Assembly (NCBI RefSeq): GCF_007744075.1 | Contig: NZ_CP036266.1 | Span: 6,747,248 to 6,811,247 of the forward strand | Length of the DNA stretch: 64,000 nt | From: Gimesia chilikensis | Lineage (GTDB): Bacteria; Planctomycetota; Planctomycetia; Planctomycetales; Planctomycetaceae | Direction: 5' to 3' | Shown: positions 8,678-18,306 of the stretch, piece after piece | How positions within the stretch are numbered: the first letter of the stretch is position 1 | How the letters are laid out: each line of letters begins with the position of its first letter | Notes under the pieces: model-generated | Seen by the model: only the letters and a program-made list of their open reading frames with translations | Database searches by the model: none | What the model was told of the DNA's origin: nothing | Program-made: the position numbers and the translations under genes

Positions 8678-10297
8678 TTATTGTCCGCTCAAAGCCTGTC
8701 CGCGGTTGCTGGTGCCACCCACGCCTTGTGAGATGTCCTGAACACTGTTTAAACCACCAGAGAGGACCATGCCGTTCACGCGGACTTCGGACTGTCGCAG
8801 GTTGATCAGCGAGTTGACATAGTTGATGTTGGTTTCGAAGTACGTGCGACGTGCGGTTAAGACACGCAGGAAGTCAAACTGCTGGCTTTCGTAACCCTGG
8901 GTGGTGAGATCGAGGTTTTTCTGAGCGAGGGGCAGGATGTCTTCCCGATAACGTTCGACCTGTTTCAGCGATTTCTTGTAGTCGCGGTAAGCCTTGGAGA
9001 GTTCGACTTTGAGAGAGAGCTGCAGACGTTCAACTTCTTTGACAGAGCGGTTGTATTCGGAGTTGGCTGTTGCAATATTCCCCTGGTTGCGGTTGAAGAT
9101 TGGAATGGGGAGGGCGATCTGGACGTTTGCGATATCAGAGCCGGTGGCGTTGTCATGAGCGGCACCGATCTGGGCGAGGAGGTTCGGCATGGCCTGAACT
9201 TCCTGACGGGAGATCTGAGCGCGGGCCCGATTGACGCGTGCACAAGCTGCCTGGATTTCCGGGCTGTTGGCGACGAGATTGTTGTAGGCTTCGTCCCAGT
9301 TCCATTTCACGGAGTTAACGTCGAGTTCTCCGGTGAAATTATAGTGAGACAGGTCGGGCGTACCGACGAGACTTGCCAGCTGCTGCTTGGCAGATTCAAG
9401 ATCGTACTCGGCGTTCTGACGGAGGATACGGACTTCTCCCAACTGGACTTCGGCCTGCAGAATATCAGGCTGGGCAGCCTGTCCTGATTTATAGAGCGAC
9501 TGAGCAATTTCGACACCGGCTTCCGCGACTTTCTCCAATTTCAAAGTGATTTCCTGCCGCTTCTGGGCACCGAGGGTGGCGTAGAACTGCGACTTGACAT
9601 CGTTGCTGACGCGAAATCGCTGCGCTTCCAGTTCCCAGGAGAGCGATTGAACATCGTGGTGGGCGACATCCTGGTTGAGTTGCAGTTTGTTGCCGCGAAC
9701 GTAGGTCTGGCTGAAAAAGGCTCCCTGCTGACCGGCTCTGCCATCATTTCCAATTTCGTTACCGGAATAACCAAAGACGGGGTTGGGACGCAGACCGACC
9801 TGGGTTTTGATCCCTTCGGCTTTATAGACGACCGCGGTGGCTTCCGCGAGTGTGGGGTTTGATTCCATCGCCATCTGCAATAGGCTGTCTAGATCGAGAG
9901 TCATGGCGATCAGATCCGGTTCTGCCGGAGTCTTGTCTCCTGATCCCGTTGTAGGGGCAGGGGGGATTGTTGTGCTTTTGGGTTCGAAACCGGTTTGCAG
10001 GAGTGGATCGTCGTCGCTGGAAATGTCGTCGAGCGAAATGACGATGTCCTTTTCAGTCTGTTGAGATCTGAGGTTGTCGGCGACTTCTGTACGGGAAGCA
10101 TCAGCTGGCTGATTTGACTTTGAGACATTCTTTCTAACCATCTTTTTGAGCGATTTGGGAGCGTCTTCCTGCTGGGCAACATCCATTTTGGCAGGAGTTT
10201 TGTGATCAGTGACCTGCGTCTCGCCGAAATGGGCGCAGGACACTAAGCAAGAGCATGGCAGTACCATGCAGAACCGGATCAGTCGTGAACGAATCAT
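8678..10297 (-). CDS. TolC-family outer-membrane efflux lipoprotein (CusC/CzcC-like)
   Basis: 539 residues. The signal peptide ends in the lipobox LVSC with the acylated cysteine at about residue 21, as in CusC/CzcC. A polar low-complexity linker (about 25-130) precedes two outer-membrane-factor repeats of long coiled helices (about 130-330 and 330-515), with the typical LNQDV, GQAAQPDILQAEVQLGEVRI and IQIALPIPIFNRNQGNIA-like segments (seen as ALPIPIFNRNQGNIA). It would form the outer-membrane channel of a tripartite RND metal pump. AAGGAA stands 8 bases before the ATG. It is the only outer-membrane factor in the window, so the three RND pumps may share it or use a channel encoded elsewhere. 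It follows the His/Cys-rich gene at 10372-10764 by 74 bases, probably as one transcript. Confidence 0.9.
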   Translation of the reverse strand: MIRSRLIRFCMVLPCSCLVSCAHFGETQVTDHKTPAKMDVAQQEDAPKSLKKMVRKNVSKSNQPADASRTEVADNLRSQQTEKDIVISLDDISSDDDPLLQTGFEPKSTTIPPAPTTGSGDKTPAEPDLIAMTLDLDSLLQMAMESNPTLAEATAVVYKAEGIKTQVGLRPNPVFGYSGNEIGNDGRAGQQGAFFSQTYVRGNKLQLNQDVAHHDVQSLSWELEAQRFRVSNDVKSQFYATLGAQKRQEITLKLEKVAEAGVEIAQSLYKSGQAAQPDILQAEVQLGEVRILRQNAEYDLESAKQQLASLVGTPDLSHYNFTGELDVNSVKWNWDEAYNNLVANSPEIQAACARVNRARAQISRQEVQAMPNLLAQIGAAHDNATGSDIANVQIALPIPIFNRNQGNIATANSEYNRSVKEVERLQLSLKVELSKAYRDYKKSLKQVERYREDILPLAQKNLDLTTQGYESQQFDFLRVLTARRTYFETNINYVNSLINLRQSEVRVNGMVLSGGLNSVQDISQGVGGTSNRGQALSGQ

Positions 10298-10371
10298 GGT
10301 AGATTCCTTACATCATCAATAATATGTAGATTTGAGAGATATCAGAGACACTAACGGAATTGTGTCATGAT

Positions 10372-10764
10372 TTATATGAGTAGTTTCCTCAGATCCGCGA
10401 TGATGGAGCGTCGTTTGTAGAAATTGTCGATTGTGAGCCAGCTATTCTGAATCTCGTAATGCTCATCGCTAACGTTTGCAATATCGTGTGAACAAACATA
10501 ATTCTGCTTCAACTGTCGGTATGTTTTGTTGGGAATCAGCACCAGAATTCGTTCCACACTGCATACGCAAAACGGACAGTTTGGCTCTGGGTTTTGATGA
10601 ACAGGTTCCACCACCGAATCTACATGGCAGTGTTGATGACAAATTTGAGTTGATATCGTATGCATGTCAGAATGACAACAGTGGGTATCACAGGGAATGG
10701 TTGTCTGCGCGAGAGTCGTAATCGCGAAGCTGAGGCAGATCCAATTGTTATACCACCATCTCAT
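10372..10764 (-). CDS. small exported Cys/His-rich protein preceding TolC-type gene
   Basis: 130 residues. A short hydrophobic N-terminus (ICLSFAITTLAQ) looks like a signal peptide. The next 50 residues carry a dense cluster: CDTHCCHSDMH, then CHQHCHVD and CPFCVC, 8 cysteines and 7 histidines, consistent with soft-metal binding in the periplasm. The rest is polar. No named family is recognised. It sits directly upstream of the outer-membrane factor on the same strand, as other Cys/His-rich short proteins here sit upstream of adaptors. Two dyad symmetries lie immediately upstream (10774-10833). The start is uncertain because no strong ribosome binding site is visible. Confidence 0.6.
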   Translation of the reverse strand: MRWWYNNWICLSFAITTLAQTTIPCDTHCCHSDMHTISTQICHQHCHVDSVVEPVHQNPEPNCPFCVCSVERILVLIPNKTYRQLKQNYVCSHDIANVSDEHYEIQNSWLTIDNFYKRRSIIADLRKLLI

Positions 10765-10773
10765 CCTGAGATC

Positions 10774-10833
10774 CCGATAGAAAGAGAATACACAATCTCT
10801 TTAATAGATCGGTTCTTCGTATCATGCATGATA
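10774..10833 (-). promoter_or_regulatory. two dyads just upstream of Cys/His-rich gene
   Basis: Within 70 bases of the start at 10764 there is a nested dyad CCGAT...ATCGG (10774-10812) whose interior is AAAGAGA/TCTCTTT, and a perfect 14-base palindrome TATCATGCATGATA (10820-10833). They could be operators for a metal-responsive repressor or a leader hairpin. No regulator gene is adjacent. Confidence 0.4.
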
Positions 10834-10914
10834 AATCAATTTTTCCGTTTCGGTCTACGGTTTGGATTTCGAAGGCCGCGCGATTGGAATAATCCGTGCA
10901 ACCGGCGCAATTTA

Positions 10915-11377
10915 TGATGTGGTCAGTACACTTACCGTTATTTCTTGTGGCAGAAAGGCGACAAATATGGCTCCCGTCGCTGAGTGGAACGAGGTTGCCC
11001 CAACACGCGGCAGTCCCGGCGTTCTGAAAGGATCTCAGGCCCCAAAATATTACGAACATAACTCACAGCCTGACATCGCTTGGCCGGGCTCAAAAGTTTC
11101 CCGAAGTGGCTTCCTTCAAGATCGCCTTATCCAGTTCCGCATCTGCCAGCATCTGCCAGCAGCTGCCTTAAGCGTGCATTTTCCTTTTCCAGGTCTTTGA
11201 GCGTTTGTCCTGGTCGGTACGGATTCCACCGTATTCCTTACGCCAGCGATAATAAGTTTGATCAGTGATTCCCAGTTGTTTGCAGACCAGGCCAATCGTC
11301 TTGCCACGAGCCAGTTCGACTTCCGCTTCACAAAGCTTCTGAATAATCTGCTCAACAGTAAAGCGTTTTTTCGGCAT
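10915..11377 (-). pseudogene. IS3-family element remnant (orfA plus start of orfB)
   Basis: orfA starts MPKKRFTVEQIIQKLCEAEV and contains the helix-turn-helix CKQLGITDQTYYRWRKEYGG. It shifts frame after GIRTDQ, and TLKDLEKENARLRQLLADA is found in another frame, with a short duplication (GCAGATGC repeated) causing a further shift before the orfA end AELDKAILKEATSGNF. The start of orfB follows with SERRDCRVLGQPRSTQRREPYL, after which the homology stops. An inactive piece of an IS3 (IS407-like) element. Confidence 0.8.
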
Positions 11378-11453
11378 TGCTCATTCTCCCAAAACTATGT
11401 CCAAAATCGATATGTTACCACATTTTAGGTGGACGCGGTTAAGGGGGCCAAGT

Positions 11454-11795
11454 CTATTCAGTATACGCATTATCGGTCGGTTTTCCCAGCCGACTGAAAT
11501 CCAGAGTTACTTTATTGAAGTAAGCCCACCAGTCCAAACTCTTTGAAATGAACTCGGGCCCATTAAACCGGATAGCCAAATAAAATGTTGGAACTTTGTA
11601 GTCTATGGAACAGCACGTAAACTGGTTATCATTGCCTGGCTGATGCTCAAGAACAATGAGCCTTACGTTAATATTCAGGCTGCGTGCCACTTCAGCAGTG
11701 TTGAAGCCTTGCTTGGTGACCATTTTGATGGCTTCAAGTATGAACTCATTTGTAAATAACCGCCGTGTAATTTCGGGTTTAGATTTTGACTTCAA
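11454..11795 (-). pseudogene. IS3-family chimera: orfA start fused to orfB fragment
   Basis: The first 45 residues (ITRRLFTNEFILEAIKMVTK, then GFNTAEVARSLNI) are an IS3 orfA N-terminus. After a low-quality joint the frame reads NGPEFISKSLDWWAYFNKVT followed by LDFSRLGKPTDNAYTE, the second-aspartate region of the orfB DDE domain. The same orfB segment recurs at 25446-25805 with a nonsense codon, so the two pieces come from related elements. Internal deletion; not functional. Confidence 0.75.
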
Positions 11796-11959
11796 CAGCT
11801 ACTTGTTCATGTTGTTCATCGTCAGAATAGTTTACACTCTAGTTAGAGCGCCCACTATTCCCGGGGAGTTCACAACATTCTCTAAAAGCCTACGCGATCT
11901 TACCCAAGACAATTCATATTGAACACTGGTGGATGAAGTCCAGTCACCTAACAACCAAA

Positions 11960-12811
11960 TCAAATATCATCGTCGAGTTTGCTATGTTCCGAAACTTCCT
12001 TGGCGGCTTGATTCCAAACGACATCCCAGTTTCTATAGAAGACTGAATTATAATTCGAAAGGCAAAACCTAATGAATCTCAAAATGCAATCCATCAAATT
12101 CGGCCAGGGTGAAGGACGCAGGATATCGACGAACAAGCAATATCGGATACTATCAGCCTGATTAAACGATTGGTGAATCAACGTATCATCGAAAATGAAC
12201 AATCGACAATCCCGCCAGTAATTTGTGTGACGCCCCACCTCGATATAAGATGCTCCTTGCGGCACCGGACCAAAATTCAACAGCACTCGATACGTCAACC
12301 GTAGCGGACCAAAATGTCGAGAGGTCGATTCGTGTCCCCGAAAAGCAGATACGCCGATTGTACGGATGAACTTAAACGTTTGACAAAAAGCTGGGACGTC
12401 ATCAATCATTTCGCTGTTTACCCCATACCACTTATAGAACAGCATCAGGCGCTTATGATCCTTCATTTGAGCGTTTGCGCGTTTGCATAGGTCAGCTTCA
12501 TTGATTGCGTTAGCCAAATCATTCAGCTCTTGCTGATACTCCAGTGGAAGTTCGTTAAGTCGGTATACTCCTTTGTTCCAATACGGAAACGACAATAGAT
12601 CAAAGAGCAAATTCATTGGCGACAGCATCCAAGTGAGGACACCATTACCGAAAAAATAGCGGGCAAAAGTGTTAGGGCTACGATCCGAATTTCTAATTAC
12701 ATCTAGCAGACCACAAATGATATAGAAAAGTGTAATCCAAGGAAGAAAATAGATTGCCAGCACAAGAGGAAGTCCCCGCTTCGCAACAGTTATGAGTTTC
12801 AATTTCTTCAT
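11960..12811 (-). CDS. aspartyl/asparaginyl beta-hydroxylase-like dioxygenase, membrane-anchored
   Basis: About 283 residues from the ATG at 12811 (GGAGTG upstream). One or two hydrophobic segments lie at about residues 13-40 (LPLVLAIYFLPWITLFYIIC), then a cytoplasmic Asp_Arg_Hydrox (PF05118) domain at about 130-250: RHFGPLRLTYRVLLNF, then an FDDTLIHQSFNQ second-histidine motif and RYCLFVDILRP. These are the Fe(II)/2-oxoglutarate site patterns of the family; LpxO, a member, hydroxylates lipid A acyl chains. A lipid-modifying role is inferred from membrane anchoring and from its place downstream of an LTA-synthase-like gene. A longer start at 12937 exists but lacks family support. Confidence 0.75.
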   Translation of the reverse strand: MKKLKLITVAKRGLPLVLAIYFLPWITLFYIICGLLDVIRNSDRSPNTFARYFFGNGVLTWMLSPMNLLFDLLSFPYWNKGVYRLNELPLEYQQELNDLANAINEADLCKRANAQMKDHKRLMLFYKWYGVNSEMIDDVPAFCQTFKFIRTIGVSAFRGHESTSRHFGPLRLTYRVLLNFGPVPQGASYIEVGRHTNYWRDCRLFIFDDTLIHQSFNQADSIRYCLFVDILRPSPWPNLMDCILRFIRFCLSNYNSVFYRNWDVVWNQAAKEVSEHSKLDDDI

Positions 12812-13000
12812 ATTGACTGCATCACTCCGATTGTGTCGAAATATTATTAAAGATAGTACTTCAGGTGGCATGCTCCCCTTAACTTGATCCATTTGTTGTG
12901 AGAGTTTCCAATAGACTTTTTCTAAGGAGACGATCATGACGAAACGACGCAGTATTCTAAATCACAGCTGCCATTCTATTGGAGATAGCGTAATCATCGT

Positions 13001-13246
13001 TCACACCTTGGCATGCTTCAGTAACAGAATAGTTGAGACTACAAGGAAAATTATGACGGCAGTCAACAAAAATGCGTTCCAGGGATTGGGATACCAAATC
13101 AAATCAATAATGTATGGGATAAACCTGAGTCCGACTAAGAAAAGAATCAGTATTGTATAACCCCACCGTTCCCTTGGCGTTAACTTCCGACGTTGAATCG
13201 GCTTCATGTGATTTCGTTTTCGTTTTCGTTTTTTCCGTTTGCTCAT
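13001..13246 (-). CDS. small two-helix membrane protein, unknown
   Basis: 81 residues: a very basic N-terminus (KRKKRKRKRN) followed by two predicted membrane helices (about 30-48, YTILILFLVGLRFIPYII, and 58-76, FLLTAVIIFLVVSTILLL). No family recognised. It lies between the LTA-synthase-like gene and the hydroxylase on the same strand, so it is probably part of that envelope operon. Confidence 0.5.
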   Translation of the reverse strand: MSKRKKRKRKRNHMKPIQRRKLTPRERWGYTILILFLVGLRFIPYIIDLIWYPNPWNAFLLTAVIIFLVVSTILLLKHAKV

Positions 13247-13396
13247 TAGTCTACAAATCGGTGTTGAGTTCTCCGCTTTTGATTTGTTGTTGTGTCACTC
13301 TCGTTTGGATTCTCCTGATCAACAAAATTAAGAGGTGGTGGAAGTCACGCATTTCACATTAATCAGACAAAAGATCTATGCGAATCTTGATCATTT

Positions 13397-15538
13397 TCAA
13401 AACTTTCTACCTGTCGTTGGCTTGTTATGCTGCCAGATCGGGATGTTGTGCGTATGGTGTATCTCGTGAGATTGCTCAGAAACGGATGTCTCAGCTGGAA
13501 ACCAACGTTCTTGGTAGTACAAGTGATGTGCTGATTGGAAAAAACTAATCGCATCCCTGCGAAGCCTGGTATTCCTTTCCTGTTGTTGAGTTAGAGAGTA
13601 TGTCTCGGTGTCTAAGCGAAATAACTCATACTTCTTCTGGCTACTAAGGACCAGCATCTGTTGATTACTTTGAAGGAGTGCCAAGTCATGATTGTGTTGC
13701 ATCAACGCATAACCGGATGACGGAGCTATGCTTAGAGCATCGCGTCCGAAAAAGACGGATCGATACGTCCCACCGAGTTGTCCCATAATTGTTGGTGTAA
13801 TATCAAGAGATGAAGCTAACGTCGAGCATCGTATTCCCCCACCATTACCACTTGGCAAAATCATAAGAACTGGAATTCGATATGACTTCATCGGGAACAA
13901 TTGGCTTCCGTACACACGGGCACCGTGATCTCCCATCACAACGAATAATGTGTTCTTATAGAATTCATGTAATTTTGCTTTCTGAAAGAAATTCCCTAAT
14001 GCCCAATCTGAGTACTTCACCGCATGTGTCCTGTTTTTCGCTTCGGAGGGCAAATCGATTCGACCACTGGGATATGTGAATGGTTGATGATTCGAATTGG
14101 TGAGAACAACCATAAAAAAGGGATTATTGCGTTTGCTCAGATCATCACATTCAATAAGTGATCGGTTGAAGATGTCTTCATCACAGGCCCCCCAAGCCGT
14201 TGTAAAGGTAGGGGCTTCATAGTCTTTCAGTTCAATAAACCTCTCAAATCCATTGGACATCATGAATGAGCGCATTCCATCGAAGATTCCATGTCCACCT
14301 TCAATAAACACCCTATTATATCCACGTGCTGCTAGTACATGAGCCAGAGTGTAGACATTATCTGAGTGGTCACGTTTCAAGATGGATTCTGTAGGAATCG
14401 GGGGCATTGAAGTTAGAACAGCCTCTAGTGCACGAGCCGTCCTGTTACCTGTGGCGTAGAAATTATCGAACAAGATACCTTCAGCAGATAGTTTGTCAAA
14501 GAAAGGAGTGAGCCCGCGATCATCGCCCAAAATACCTACGAAATCAGAGCCCAAACTCTCTTCAAGAATCACAACGACATTCCAATCACGTTGAATTCTG
14601 TGCACAGTTACTGTTCGGTCTACCGGATTAAGTGAAAATTCGTGTCGATGGTCGTTTGAAGTAATGATGCGCTGCTGAACACGCTGATTGGCTTCTTCTC
14701 GATCGATGGTAAGGTAGAACTCATCATAATCGAAACCACACGACCAGGCATAGAACACAAAACTGTAAAGCCCATTTCCGGAGCACTGGTTAACAATCCG
14801 GTTTTGAGAATATTTGGTACTACTCATACTTATTGTAGACCACAGGATACTGATCGTGAAAACGACCATAAAGAATATTCCATATCGACGACTCTTCGGA
14901 ATGGGTATGTCGACTACATTCTGTGCTCGCTTTCGGATAATCACAAACAGGCTACCAGCAGTGATGAAGATGCCGAAGAACAATAATACGATGGGATATG
15001 ATTCCCAAATATTGCCGAACACTTCATGTGGATAAACCAAATACTCAAAAGCGATGTAATTTAGACGTGATTGAAATTCATCAAAAAACAGGAATTCTGC
15101 AACGCATAGAAAGGGAATGAACAAAACTGTAAACAGTATTTCAAAGTGAAGAAACGTACGATTCAAACGACTAACTGAAGGTGTTTTATAAAAGAATGTA
15201 TGACGAATGATTTGAGGCATCACATAGAGGAAAGTCACAAGTAAATCAAACCGTAATCCAATAATGCTTAATTGAATTAATTCGTGTGTCGCTACGGAAT
15301 TCCAATCAACATATGTAAAAACTAGAATAACCCTTAACAGTGTGAATAGGACCAGAACCATGGCAATGAATTCCAGCGTAATGCGATACTGTCCCAACCA
15401 GAGTGACCAGGAATATGTCAGTTTTTTAATTAATCCCTCTCCTGACTGTGGCTTGTTGTTGTCCGCAGTCATAACGACAACCTTGCTGTTTGGGCATATC
15501 TCACGCAATTCATTGGTCGGATTTATCTGAAAAGTCAT
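13397..15538 (-). CDS. LTA-synthase-like membrane sulfatase-fold transferase
   Basis: 713 residues. Five N-terminal membrane helices (about residues 35-255) lead to an extracytoplasmic alkaline phosphatase/sulfatase-fold domain (about 310-640). Visible active-site features: the metal-ligand start VVVILEESLGSDF, the nucleophile-type threonine in YATGNRTARALEAVLTS, and the later metal site VMGDHGARVYG. This is the architecture of lipoteichoic acid synthase and related phosphoglycerol or phosphoethanolamine transferases, which decorate envelope lipids or glycans. Its ATG overlaps the stop of the SpoIIE-type phosphatase gene (ATGA at 15535-15538), so the two are translationally coupled. The substrate in a Gram-negative-type envelope is unknown; lipid A or periplasmic glucan modification are possibilities. 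Confidence 0.85.
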   Translation of the reverse strand: MTFQINPTNELREICPNSKVVVMTADNNKPQSGEGLIKKLTYSWSLWLGQYRITLEFIAMVLVLFTLLRVILVFTYVDWNSVATHELIQLSIIGLRFDLLVTFLYVMPQIIRHTFFYKTPSVSRLNRTFLHFEILFTVLFIPFLCVAEFLFFDEFQSRLNYIAFEYLVYPHEVFGNIWESYPIVLLFFGIFITAGSLFVIIRKRAQNVVDIPIPKSRRYGIFFMVVFTISILWSTISMSSTKYSQNRIVNQCSGNGLYSFVFYAWSCGFDYDEFYLTIDREEANQRVQQRIITSNDHRHEFSLNPVDRTVTVHRIQRDWNVVVILEESLGSDFVGILGDDRGLTPFFDKLSAEGILFDNFYATGNRTARALEAVLTSMPPIPTESILKRDHSDNVYTLAHVLAARGYNRVFIEGGHGIFDGMRSFMMSNGFERFIELKDYEAPTFTTAWGACDEDIFNRSLIECDDLSKRNNPFFMVVLTNSNHQPFTYPSGRIDLPSEAKNRTHAVKYSDWALGNFFQKAKLHEFYKNTLFVVMGDHGARVYGSQLFPMKSYRIPVLMILPSGNGGGIRCSTLASSLDITPTIMGQLGGTYRSVFFGRDALSIAPSSGYALMQHNHDLALLQSNQQMLVLSSQKKYELFRLDTETYSLTQQQERNTRLRRDAISFFQSAHHLYYQERWFPAETSVSEQSHEIHHTHNIPIWQHNKPTTGRKF

Positions 15539-17121
15539 GAATCACTCATCCTTGATTTTTGTGAATTTATTTCCATTTCAGTAAGAATGTTTAGTGTTGC
15601 AAATGACTTGTTGTCATCAGTCTCGATCGTCGAAATCTCGTTCTTGTTGGCTACACATTGGAGTACCACAAGTGTTAGGTCATCGCTCAGGGTGGACTCA
15701 CCTCGCCACTCGATTAGGATTTCAATAATCCGCATCACAGTGCTCTGAAGTGAAAGTACACTGCAGCGTGAAAACCATGCCGTTAGTCGTTCCTGGCCAA
15801 AGAGTTCTCCGTTCGGATTGCGTGTTTCGGTCACCCCATCACTGAAGAGTAGAATTCGGTCTCCGGTTGACAGAAAAGTAGTTTGCCGGTCCCAAACAGT
15901 ACCAGCGTCCAACCCCATTAGCATTCCAGTGCTTTTTAATGAATCGAGACGTCCTGATTTTTCGAGCATTATTCCAGGAAGATGGCCTGCACTTGCCCAC
16001 GAGAATTCATTGGTATCCGGTTTCCAACGAGCGAGAAACATCGATGCAAAGTTACCTGGCAACATCGTGGCAGCAAATCGTTGATTAACTTCTTGGAGTA
16101 GACTTTCAGGTTCGTATGGTGGCAGTTCAGAAGCGGCCATTAGCAGTGATTTGAGCATGGCCGCCCCCATTGCTGCCGGAACACCATGTCCAATAACGTC
16201 TGCCACGCAAATCAACCATGAACCGTCTGCCAACGGTAAAAAGTCGTAGTAATCACCTGCGACAGTATCAGCAGGTTCAAACACACATGCCGTCACTAGA
16301 CCTGGGATCTGAATACCATTTGGAAGCAGATGCTGCTGGATATTTCTTGCCTTTTCCATTTGATGTCGACGTTCGCGGTCGTTTTCATACAACGTCTGGC
16401 TCATAGAATTAATGGCAGACGACAACTGATTCATCTCACAACTATTGAATGACGGAACTTCCGCTTCAAGATCTCCAGCCGAAATTTTTTCGACGGTCTT
16501 TAACAGTTGATTCAGTGGAGCCCCGATAATCTGCAACAGAACTACGTTGACGACAGTGGTTGCCAACAGACCTAATATTCCCAGGATGGAAAGCTGTATC
16601 AGGACCTTGCGACGAATAGCACGACGCACATTTTCTCGATTCTCGGAAACGAACACACTGATATTGTCTCCCGTATGATGTCCAACAATCAGCCCGAGCA
16701 TATCAAGGTTATTCCACTTTATGCTCTGTGCTGTATTGGAATCAATTGCTGAAAAGATTTCTGTTGTTTCCGGTGAGTGTGGATTTGTCTGAAGTACTTT
16801 TCCGTTCAGCCGAACTATAATTTGATGACCGGGAGACGTGGAACTCCGCATCTGTTGACAGACGCAGTTGATATAACTTTGAACGTAACGAATACCATGG
16901 TCATGAATCAAATGTATGGCTGCTGCGTGAATAGCAATTGCTTCATCGTTCAGACCAGAACGCTTTTCCGTAACAACTTCTTCCATTTCGCGTTCATACT
17001 GCCATAAAAGTAATACCGCAAGGGCCGCACCAAGTGTCACATTCACTGCCAGTAGTAGCTGAAAGCGAATCGTTCGTAGATTTTTCCTGCTTGGTGGCTT
17101 GTTTATGAAAGACGGTAACAT
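15535..17121 (-). CDS. membrane HAMP-SpoIIE (PP2C-type) serine/threonine phosphatase
   Basis: 528 residues. Membrane helix at about 20-42, an extracytoplasmic sensor region of about 130 residues, a second helix at about 178-203, a HAMP domain (about 200-255, APLNQLLKTVEKISAGDLEA), then a SpoIIE/PP2C phosphatase domain (about 265-505). Metal-binding motifs are present: VAGDYYDF, ADVIGHG, LFSDGVTE and LSDDLTLVVL. Such proteins dephosphorylate regulatory targets, often anti-anti-sigma factors, in response to a stimulus; no partner anti-sigma pair is encoded nearby. It is the first gene of a probable operon with the LTA-synthase-like enzyme, small membrane protein and hydroxylase, suggesting it controls envelope modification. 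Confidence 0.9.
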   Translation of the reverse strand: MLPSFINKPPSRKNLRTIRFQLLLAVNVTLGAALAVLLLWQYEREMEEVVTEKRSGLNDEAIAIHAAAIHLIHDHGIRYVQSYINCVCQQMRSSTSPGHQIIVRLNGKVLQTNPHSPETTEIFSAIDSNTAQSIKWNNLDMLGLIVGHHTGDNISVFVSENRENVRRAIRRKVLIQLSILGILGLLATTVVNVVLLQIIGAPLNQLLKTVEKISAGDLEAEVPSFNSCEMNQLSSAINSMSQTLYENDRERRHQMEKARNIQQHLLPNGIQIPGLVTACVFEPADTVAGDYYDFLPLADGSWLICVADVIGHGVPAAMGAAMLKSLLMAASELPPYEPESLLQEVNQRFAATMLPGNFASMFLARWKPDTNEFSWASAGHLPGIMLEKSGRLDSLKSTGMLMGLDAGTVWDRQTTFLSTGDRILLFSDGVTETRNPNGELFGQERLTAWFSRCSVLSLQSTVMRIIEILIEWRGESTLSDDLTLVVLQCVANKNEISTIETDDNKSFATLNILTEMEINSQKSRMSDS

Positions 17122-17643
17122 AATAGTTTCTTTCTTCAGATAGATTATTGATCATTCATTCTTCTTCACACGAGGACCTATTTGTCACATCACACAAGAT
17201 TCAATTAGGATTCCCTCAAACATTACTCAAATTAGACAGCATTCCTAAGGCTGATATCTCCAAAAGTGCGCAGTCCTCTGAACTAGCAACGGGACTATAA
17301 TTGTCTGACCTCAACTAGCTTACTTTTGGTCACCGATTGATTCCGTAACCTAGAATCATGTAGCTTGTGAATTTATATTTGTTAATCGGTCCCAGAGTGA
17401 TTCCATAATTTGATGAACGATCATTGGTTCTTCCGCCAGATTCTCTGGCTACCATACCTATCCTCCCAGTGAGTGTCATGAAAATGCTTTTGAACACCCA
17501 ATGCTCTAGGCCACCACAAAAAAAACATTTTCTCTATAGCGGACGGCATGGAAACTGTAATCCTAATGACCGCCCGCTACTAAAACCGAGTTATCTTGAA
17601 TTTGATTGTTAAAACTAATTTGTTGTAGTAGTCCTTTTGAATA
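17122..17643. other. 520-base intergenic stretch between two minus-strand operons
   Basis: AT-rich, no supported gene. It should contain the terminator of the RND operon ending at 17644 and the promoter of the SpoIIE-type gene at 17121. I see neither a clean hairpin with T-run nor a convincing -35/-10 pair. Confidence 0.4.
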
Positions 17644-18174
17644 CTAATGTTTGTGATCGTGACTTCCATGATCAGGTTCGATCTTTCCGGAATATGATTT
17701 CCCAGCAATTCGTAGAGCGAGGCGTGCATCCGCATCCTTGGCATGAAGATCTTCATTGAGTTCTTTGTCATTCGATACGAATCGTGACGATTGTCCCTCG
17801 GGATCTCCCTTGTCAGGCAAAGCAGTCAACTTGAATTGTTCCCCGCGCCCATCGTGTTTGAGATTGATCAAAATCTCTTTGGAGTCGATGGGAACAACAT
17901 TTTTTGCGGTACCGTCGAGGATGTAGATTGTGACAGTACTATTCTTCTCATCGTGAATGAATTCGGCGTGGTATTCTTCTTTACCTAACTCGATAAGATG
18001 GCCATGGTGTGGGCCGTCACTCGGATGGTCGTGGGCATCAGTCTCAACTGTGGCCGGAGGTAAGTCGGGAACATCTGGATTCTGTGATTTATTGGACTCT
18101 GATGAGCAGCCAGAGAAGATTATTGCTAAGAGCAAAAAGGCTGTACTTGAGATCAAATGGTTTCGTATTATCAT
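17644..18174 (-). CDS. His-rich lipoprotein of RND metal-efflux operon
   Basis: 176 residues. A signal peptide ends in the lipobox FSGC (cysteine at about residue 23). A histidine-rich segment follows (DAHDHPSDGPHHGHLIELG), and the C-terminus is DHGSHDHKH. The central 100 residues look like a small beta-rich domain (EEYHAEFIHDEKNSTVTIYI). It would sit in the outer or inner membrane facing the periplasm and bind metal. Similar lipoproteins accompany RND pumps in planctomycetes, in my experience of the group; no named family is assigned. Last gene of the operon starting at 24042. Confidence 0.7.
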   Translation of the reverse strand: MIIRNHLISSTAFLLLAIIFSGCSSESNKSQNPDVPDLPPATVETDAHDHPSDGPHHGHLIELGKEEYHAEFIHDEKNSTVTIYILDGTAKNVVPIDSKEILINLKHDGRGEQFKLTALPDKGDPEGQSSRFVSNDKELNEDLHAKDADARLALRIAGKSYSGKIEPDHGSHDHKH

Positions 18175-18306
18175 GAGTTGTCGCCTTTATTAAAGTTAAT
18201 AAGTTAGAAAAAGCGGGTTCAGAGAAGAGAGTCAGTGACGGATTTTTTAATTTTCACCGCCCTCATAATTCCAAAGCGTATTCTAGTCTCTTGTTATAGG
18301 TACGTT

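Noticed and set aside
10862..11200. Plus-strand frame containing ATGAIYDVV, resembling a carbonic anhydrase end
   Set aside because: The match is a few residues and the region is antisense to an IS3 remnant.
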